In this document: piece by piece, positions 7,384-10,659 of the stretch
How positions within the stretch are numbered: the first letter of the stretch is position 1
How the letters are laid out: each line of letters begins with the position of its first letter
Origin: Actinomycetota bacterium
GTDB taxonomy: Bacteria > Actinomycetota > Actinomycetes > Nanopelagicales > Nanopelagicaceae
Length of the DNA: 10,659 nt
Direction: 5' to 3'
Assembly (NCBI GenBank): GCA_027730465.1
Contig: JAQCGQ010000017.1
Span: 1 to 10,659, forward strand
Program-made: the position numbers and the translations under genes
The notes under the pieces: model-generated
Database searches by the model: none
Told to the model about the DNA's origin: nothing
The model's input: the letters and a program-made list of their open reading frames with translations, nothing else

Positions 7384-8166
7384 ATGAGCGCAATATTGGA
7401 GTTATCAAATATCAGCGTGCGTAGAGGTGATCGCGTAATTCTTGGTCCACTTGATTGGCAAGTTCTAGAAGGTCAGCGTTGGGTCGTTTTGGGTCCTAAC
7501 GGGGCAGGAAAAACAACACTTCTACAAATTTGCTCATCCTTAATTCACCCGACTACTGGTGTCATTAATATTTTAGGGGAGCAACTGGGAAAAGTTGATG
7601 TATTTGAATTACGAACAAGAATTGGATTAACCTCATCAGCATTAGTGGACCAACTTCCACCAGATGAGTTAGTTATGGATGTGGTATTAACTGCAGCATA
7701 CGCAATGCTGGGAAGATGGCAAGAAAAATATGATTTATGGGATGAATCTAGAGCTATGGCGCTGTTAACAGCGTTAGGGGTAAGAGAATTAGGTGAACGT
7801 TTATTTGGTTCCTTAAGTGAGGGAGAAAAAAAACGGGTACAAATTGCAAGAGCATTAATGGCGGATCCTGAGTTGTTACTTCTCGATGAACCAGCCTCAT
7901 CTTTAGATCTTGGAGGTAGAGAAGATCTGCTTAGCAGAATCGAATCACTATCTAAGGATCCGTTGGCTCCGGCAACAGTGATTGTGACTCACCATATTGA
8001 AGAGATTCCAGTTGGAACTACCCATGCACTCTTATTACGCGAAGGCGCTGTAATAGCACAAGGGGAGGTGGCATCGGTAATAACTGATCAAAATTTAACG
8101 CAAGCTTATGGACTTTCCATAACTGTCCAATCAGAAGGTGGCCGGTTCTTCGCTCGTGCCCGTTAG
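7384..8166 (+). CDS. Orphan ABC-type ATPase (ModF/YlmA-like)
   Basis: This is a single ABC nucleotide-binding domain of 260 residues with no permease or binding-protein gene next to it. Walker A GPNGAGKTT is at 37-45, the signature LSEGE at 144-148, Walker B LLLLDEP at 164-170 and the switch histidine H203 in VTHH. The Q-loop position, after RIGL at about 79-82, reads TSS rather than the usual VPQ; a serine pair here is what I recall for the ModF/PhrA and YlmA group of soluble ABC ATPases. The ATPase call is firm, but substrate and role are unknown. It may pair with an unlinked permease or act without a transporter. An upstream in-frame extension to 7312 would run through the serB start and has no support; ATG 7384 fits the family N-terminus (LELSNISVRRGDRVIL). 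It overlaps ung at the 3' end and is probably co-transcribed with it. In Mycobacterium a similar gene lies beside serB2. Confidence 0.9.
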   Translation: MSAILELSNISVRRGDRVILGPLDWQVLEGQRWVVLGPNGAGKTTLLQICSSLIHPTTGVINILGEQLGKVDVFELRTRIGLTSSALVDQLPPDELVMDVVLTAAYAMLGRWQEKYDLWDESRAMALLTALGVRELGERLFGSLSEGEKKRVQIARALMADPELLLLDEPASSLDLGGREDLLSRIESLSKDPLAPATVIVTHHIEEIPVGTTHALLLREGAVIAQGEVASVITDQNLTQAYGLSITVQSEGGRFFARAR

Positions 8167-8788
8167 CTTAGTATCACTACTTCCTAAACCTTGGCATGAG
8201 TTAATTGATCTAAAGCTTTTAGAAGACATATCAAATAAATTAACAAATGATTTTATCCCGAATGAGAATAGTATTTTTAGGTGTTTAGAGTTAGATCCTC
8301 ATAAGGTCAAGGTAGTTATACTTGGCCAGGATCCTTATCCAAACCCAAATCATGCTATGGGGTTAGCTTTTTCAGTTAATAGTTCAATAAAAACCCTACC
8401 AGCCTCATTGAAAAATATTTTTAGAGAGTTAGATTCTGATTTAGGTATTAAGCGAGTAAATGGAGATTTAAGTGATTGGGCTGCCCAGGGTGTGCTATTA
8501 CTTAATCGTTCTTTAACCGTAATTCCAAAACTATCTGACTCACACTCTGATATTGGCTGGCACAAATTTACCGAAGAGGTAATTAAAGCAGTTGCAGCGC
8601 AGGGAGCGATTGGAATTTTATGGGGCAAACAAGCAGAAGATCTCGGCAGGTTCTTTAGCAAATTAGATCAGTTCACCTCACCACACCCAAGTCCACTTTC
8701 AGCTTATAGGGGTTTTTTCGGGTCTAAACCTTTTAGTAAAGTTAATAATAGATTACAAGAAAAAGGTTTAACTCCTATTAAATGGTGA
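8138..8788 (+). CDS. ung: Uracil-DNA glycosylase, family 1
   Basis: Ung cuts uracil out of DNA, starting base-excision repair of deaminated cytosine and misincorporated dUMP. From GTG 8138 it has 216 residues. The catalytic motif GQDPYPNP is at 63-70 with the water-activating D65; LLLNRSLTV with the uracil-reading N123 is at 120-128; and the DNA-contact motif HPSPLS with catalytic H183 is at 183-188. PYP in place of the E. coli PYHGP is, as I recall, the actinobacterial form. The start is uncertain: GTG 8138 has purines immediately adjacent, while in-frame GTG 8156 would give 210 residues, a shorter overlap with the ATPase gene (11 bases) and AAGGTGG at 8135-8141 fourteen bases upstream. The N-terminal PKPWHELI aligns to the family with either start. 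A strong hairpin begins at the stop codon. Confidence 0.96.
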   Translation: MAGSSLVPVSLVSLLPKPWHELIDLKLLEDISNKLTNDFIPNENSIFRCLELDPHKVKVVILGQDPYPNPNHAMGLAFSVNSSIKTLPASLKNIFRELDSDLGIKRVNGDLSDWAAQGVLLLNRSLTVIPKLSDSHSDIGWHKFTEEVIKAVAAQGAIGILWGKQAEDLGRFFSKLDQFTSPHPSPLSAYRGFFGSKPFSKVNNRLQEKGLTPIKW

Positions 8789-8817
8789 AGGGGGCGCACC
8801 ATAAGATGCGCCCCCTT
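8788..8817. terminator. Bidirectional terminator hairpin between ung and the permease
   Basis: A perfect 11-bp inverted repeat, AAGGGGGCGCA (8788-8798) and TGCGCCCCCTT (8807-8817), encloses an eight-base loop. It starts on the last base of the ung stop codon and ends 11 bases before the convergent permease stop (8829-8831), so it can serve both genes. The flanks are only moderately T-rich (GTTAATTT on the plus side; CACCATTTAAT on the minus side) rather than a pure T run, as is common for actinobacterial terminators. Confidence 0.85.
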
Positions 8818-8828
8818 GTTAATTTAAC

Positions 8829-10265
8829 CTATGCAGTCCAAATATTAATTGGTGATTGCAAGAAGTAAACCATAAATAATCCAGAGACTAGGTACATCAA
8901 TGGACTAACTTCTTTAGTTTTTCCTTGCAAAACTCGAATTACAACATAGGATACAAATCCAGCACCAATACCCACGGAAATATTGTAGGTAAATGGCATC
9001 AAGATAATTGTTAAAAATGCTGGAATCGCAATTCCAAGGTCATCCCAATCGATACCCTTAATCTGGGTCATCATTAAGAAACCAACAATTATCAAAGCAG
9101 GAGTTGCAGCTTCGTAAGGAATTACTGCTACTAGTGGAGCGAGGAACGTAGTAAGCAGGAATAGAACTCCGGTTACAACTGAAGCAAGTCCTGTTCGGGC
9201 GCCTTCACCAACACCACCAGCTGATTCGATGTATGAGGTATTTGATGATACAGAACCGGCGCCACCTGCTGCTGCAGCAATGGAGTCAACAAGAAGAATG
9301 CGGTTAGCACCCTCTACATTTCCATCTCTATCAACTAAGCCAGCCTGCTTGCCAATTGCAGTCATTGTTCCCATTGTGTCGAAAAAGTCTGCTAGTAAAA
9401 GTGTGAAAACTAGCAGTACCGCTGCAACTAGTGAAATTCGGTCAAATCCACCTAGCAAGTTGAAGTCACCAAGAATGTCAAACTTTGGTGTTGCAGCAAT
9501 TGCTTCTGGCATGGCTGGAACATTTAGATTCCAACCCTTCGGATTTACAGCTCCAGTTGCGCCATTAAATAATGGTCCAATTTTAAATGCAGATTCAACT
9601 GCTATAGCAAGAGCGGTTGCAGCAACAATTCCGATAAGGATTGCTGCCTTAACTTTCTTTACCTGCAAAGCAATTGTTAAGAAAAGACCAAATGCAAAAA
9701 TTATAATTGGCCAGCCAACAAGGTTTCCATTATCTCCTAGAGTTACAGGTACTGGACCGGATCCGGTTCTACGCACAAATCCGGCATCAACTAATCCGAT
9801 GAGTGCGATAAATAAACCAATACCTACAGAGATAGCGATCTTTAACTGAGTTGGCACAGCTTTGAATACCGCAGTGCGGAATCCAGTTAGCACCAAAATC
9901 AAAATTATTAAGCCTTCCAGGACTACAAGTCCCATGGCATCTGCCCAGGTCATTTTTGAGGCGATACCAACAGCAACGAATGTGTTCAGACCTAATCCGG
10001 TTGCTATAGCTAATGGAAAGTTAGCGACTACGCCCATCAAGATGGTCATAACGCCAGCAATGAGTGCGGTGGCCGCTGCAACTAATGCAAGATTAGGAGC
10101 ATCGCCTCCGCCTATGTATTTACCATCGGCATCTTTGGCAAGACCGATGATGAGTGGATTTAGCGCAACTATGTAGGCCATTGTAAAGAAAGTGACGACT
10201 CCGCCACGTACTTCTTGAGCTACGGTTGAGCCACGTTGACTGATTTTAAAGAAACTATCAAGCAT
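8829..10265 (-). CDS. NCS2-family purine permease (AzgA/PbuG-like)
   Basis: This is a 478-residue integral membrane protein of the AzgA-like branch of the nucleobase:cation symporter-2 family, which imports hypoxanthine, guanine or adenine. It opens with FFKISQRGSTVAQEVRGGVV and FFTMAYIVALNPLI, the standard N-terminus of the family. Further matches are ANFPLAIATGLGLNTFVA at 81-98, DFFDTMGT at 293-300 and SSNTSYIESAGGVGEGARTG at 340-359. Many hydrophobic segments follow one another, in keeping with the 12-14 helices of the family. The exact purine cannot be read from sequence. The ATG start has a good Shine-Dalgarno sequence (AGAAGGG, 10274-10280, eight bases away), unlike the leaderless-looking genes elsewhere in the window. 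Codons look more GC-rich than in the neighbours. It lies downstream of the YczE-like gene on the same strand, separated by a structured 91-base leader. Confidence 0.93.
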   Translation of the reverse strand: MLDSFFKISQRGSTVAQEVRGGVVTFFTMAYIVALNPLIIGLAKDADGKYIGGGDAPNLALVAAATALIAGVMTILMGVVANFPLAIATGLGLNTFVAVGIASKMTWADAMGLVVLEGLIILILVLTGFRTAVFKAVPTQLKIAISVGIGLFIALIGLVDAGFVRRTGSGPVPVTLGDNGNLVGWPIIIFAFGLFLTIALQVKKVKAAILIGIVAATALAIAVESAFKIGPLFNGATGAVNPKGWNLNVPAMPEAIAATPKFDILGDFNLLGGFDRISLVAAVLLVFTLLLADFFDTMGTMTAIGKQAGLVDRDGNVEGANRILLVDSIAAAAGGAGSVSSNTSYIESAGGVGEGARTGLASVVTGVLFLLTTFLAPLVAVIPYEAATPALIIVGFLMMTQIKGIDWDDLGIAIPAFLTIILMPFTYNISVGIGAGFVSYVVIRVLQGKTKEVSPLMYLVSGLFMVYFLQSPINIWTA

Positions 10266-10273
10266 GGAATAGA

Positions 10274-10280
10274 CCCTTCT
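10274..10280 (-). promoter_or_regulatory. Shine-Dalgarno sequence of the purine permease gene
   Basis: AGAAGGG on the minus strand lies eight bases before the ATG at 10265. It shows that this gene has a real untranslated leader and confirms the start. It is also read through by a small reading frame that begins at 10293. Confidence 0.75.
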
Positions 10281-10288
10281 GTTTTTTT

Positions 10289-10310
10289 AACATGGTGTTT
10301 TCGACATGTT
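10289..10310. repeat. Inverted repeat AACATG-N10-CATGTT in the permease leader
   Basis: The six-base arms at 10289-10294 and 10305-10310 are perfect reverse complements with a ten-base spacer, giving a 22-base palindrome-like site. On the minus strand the distal arm reads CATGTT, a weak -10 candidate lying 15 bases after CTGACA (10310-10315), so the site could be an operator over a promoter. It shares two bases with the neighbouring repeat at 10309-10329. Its function is inferred. Confidence 0.45.
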
Positions 10311-10329
10311 GTCAGATTCGGTCTGACAA
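10309..10329. repeat. Eight-bp hairpin TTGTCAGA-TTCGG-TCTGACAA
   Basis: Perfect 8-bp arms (10309-10316 and 10322-10329) flank a five-base loop, 27 bases downstream of the YczE-like stop codon and 43 bases upstream of the permease start on the minus strand. It could be an intrinsic terminator for the upstream gene, although no T run follows, or an operator or attenuator for the permease. The repeat is certain; the role is not. Confidence 0.6.
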
Positions 10330-10356
10330 GCCGAGGGGATGAGAGAAATCTATTGG

Positions 10357-10659
10357 CTACTTTGCAGTAAGTCGGTCTACGACACCTAAAGAAATGGCTA
10401 CTGACTGCCCAATTAGGAGCGCAAACAGGGCTGTTCCTATGCCAACTGTGCCTCCTAAGAGTGCCCCAATAATTAAGGCAGTTAATTCAATACCCAGCCT
10501 TACCCGGCCGACTCGGATCCCGGTCTTATAGTGCAAACCTGTCATAAGACCATCTCGCGGGCCAGTGCCTAATCCGCAGGTTATGTAAAGTGCTGATCCA
10601 ATTCCAACTAATGCTATTCCCGAAAAAATATAAAAATATTTTAGCGCTAGATTATCGAC
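10357..10659 (-). CDS. YczE/YitT-like membrane protein, 3' part (5' end outside window)
   Basis: The minus-strand frame is open from the window edge to the TAG at 10357-10359, giving 100 C-terminal residues. An internal ATG at 10545 is not the real start, because coding sequence with family matches continues upstream: a hydrophobic segment (FSGIALVGIGSALYI), then the hallmark GLGTGPRDGLMTGLH, IELTALIIGALLGGTVGIGT and ALFALLIGQSV. These are typical of YczE/YyaS-type membrane proteins (COG2364), small multi-pass proteins of unknown or poorly known function, often placed near transporters. At least three hydrophobic segments are visible. It lies upstream of the purine permease gene on the same strand, with a 91-base gap containing a hairpin, so shared transcription is possible but uncertain. 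Confidence 0.85.
   Translation of the reverse strand, partial: VDNLALKYFYIFSGIALVGIGSALYITCGLGTGPRDGLMTGLHYKTGIRVGRVRLGIELTALIIGALLGGTVGIGTALFALLIGQSVAISLGVVDRLTAK

Noticed and set aside
9756..9767. Perfect 12-base palindrome ACCGGATCCGGT
   Set aside because: It lies within permease codons for a Gly/Ser-rich stretch and is a single occurrence with no regulatory context; probably chance.
9229..9849. Long open frame (206 codons) on the plus strand opposite the permease gene
   Set aside because: It is a mirror of the Ala/Gly-rich permease codons, shows no recognisable domain, and the opposite strand has unmistakable NCS2 motifs.
10266..10356. Purine riboswitch ahead of the purine permease gene
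   Set aside because: The leader is short and lacks the three-way junction core sequences of that class; only two simple inverted repeats are visible.
10357..10545. Separate 62-residue protein starting at ATG 10545
   Set aside because: The frame stays open to the window edge and carries the YczE-like GLGTGPRDGL motif upstream of that ATG, so it is an internal methionine of a larger gene.
1..10659. A new defence, mobile or biosynthetic system
   Set aside because: Every sizeable stretch is accounted for by recognised housekeeping families; no transposase, integrase, repeat array or unknown gene cluster is present.

Overview
The window is ordinary chromosomal housekeeping DNA from a bacterium that looks like a low-GC member of the Actinomycetota. 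The pointers are: the run metK-priA-def-fmt-rsmB-rpe, which follows the familiar actinobacterial order; a PriA that has lost its helicase motifs; a long SerB with two ACT-like domains beside an orphan ABC ATPase, a pairing I recall from Mycobacterium (Rv3042c/Rv3041c); a uracil-DNA glycosylase with the GQDPYP form of the active-site motif; and several genes with no Shine-Dalgarno sequence but a -10 hexamer six to eight bases ahead of the start codon, as in actinobacterial leaderless genes. With this composition and dense packing, a streamlined aquatic lineage such as the freshwater acI group (Nanopelagicales) is my best inference, but it is not proven.

Layout. Positions 1-6164 (+) carry one tightly packed gene run: the 3' part of metK (SAM synthesis), priA, def (peptide deformylase), fmt (Met-tRNA formyltransferase), rsmB (16S rRNA m5C methyltransferase) and rpe (ribulose-phosphate epimerase). 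Gaps are 3 to 26 bases, and fmt and rsmB overlap. A probable internal leaderless promoter lies just before def. The run ends against serB (-, 6161-7333), and the two stop codons share the bases TTAA. A 50-base divergent gap separates serB from an ABC-type ATPase gene (+, 7384-8166), which overlaps ung (+, 8138-8788). A strong 11-bp GC-rich hairpin (8788-8817) separates ung from a convergent NCS2-type purine permease gene (-, 8829-10265). Upstream of the permease is a 91-base leader (10266-10356) with two inverted repeats and two tiny reading frames. Beyond it is the 3' part of a YczE/YitT-like membrane protein gene (-, 10357-window end).

How the genes fit together. def and fmt act at the two ends of the formyl-methionine cycle: Fmt formylates initiator tRNA and Def removes the formyl group from new proteins. 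rsmB and metK are linked through SAM. rpe belongs to the pentose phosphate pathway and serB to serine synthesis. ung repairs uracil in DNA, and the permease would import nucleobases.

I found no mobile element, CRISPR array, tRNA or rRNA, and nothing that looks like a new multi-gene system. The places most worth a second look are the permease leader, the degenerate PriA, the leaderless promoters and the orphan ATPase. No stretch longer than about 100 bases lacks a gene.
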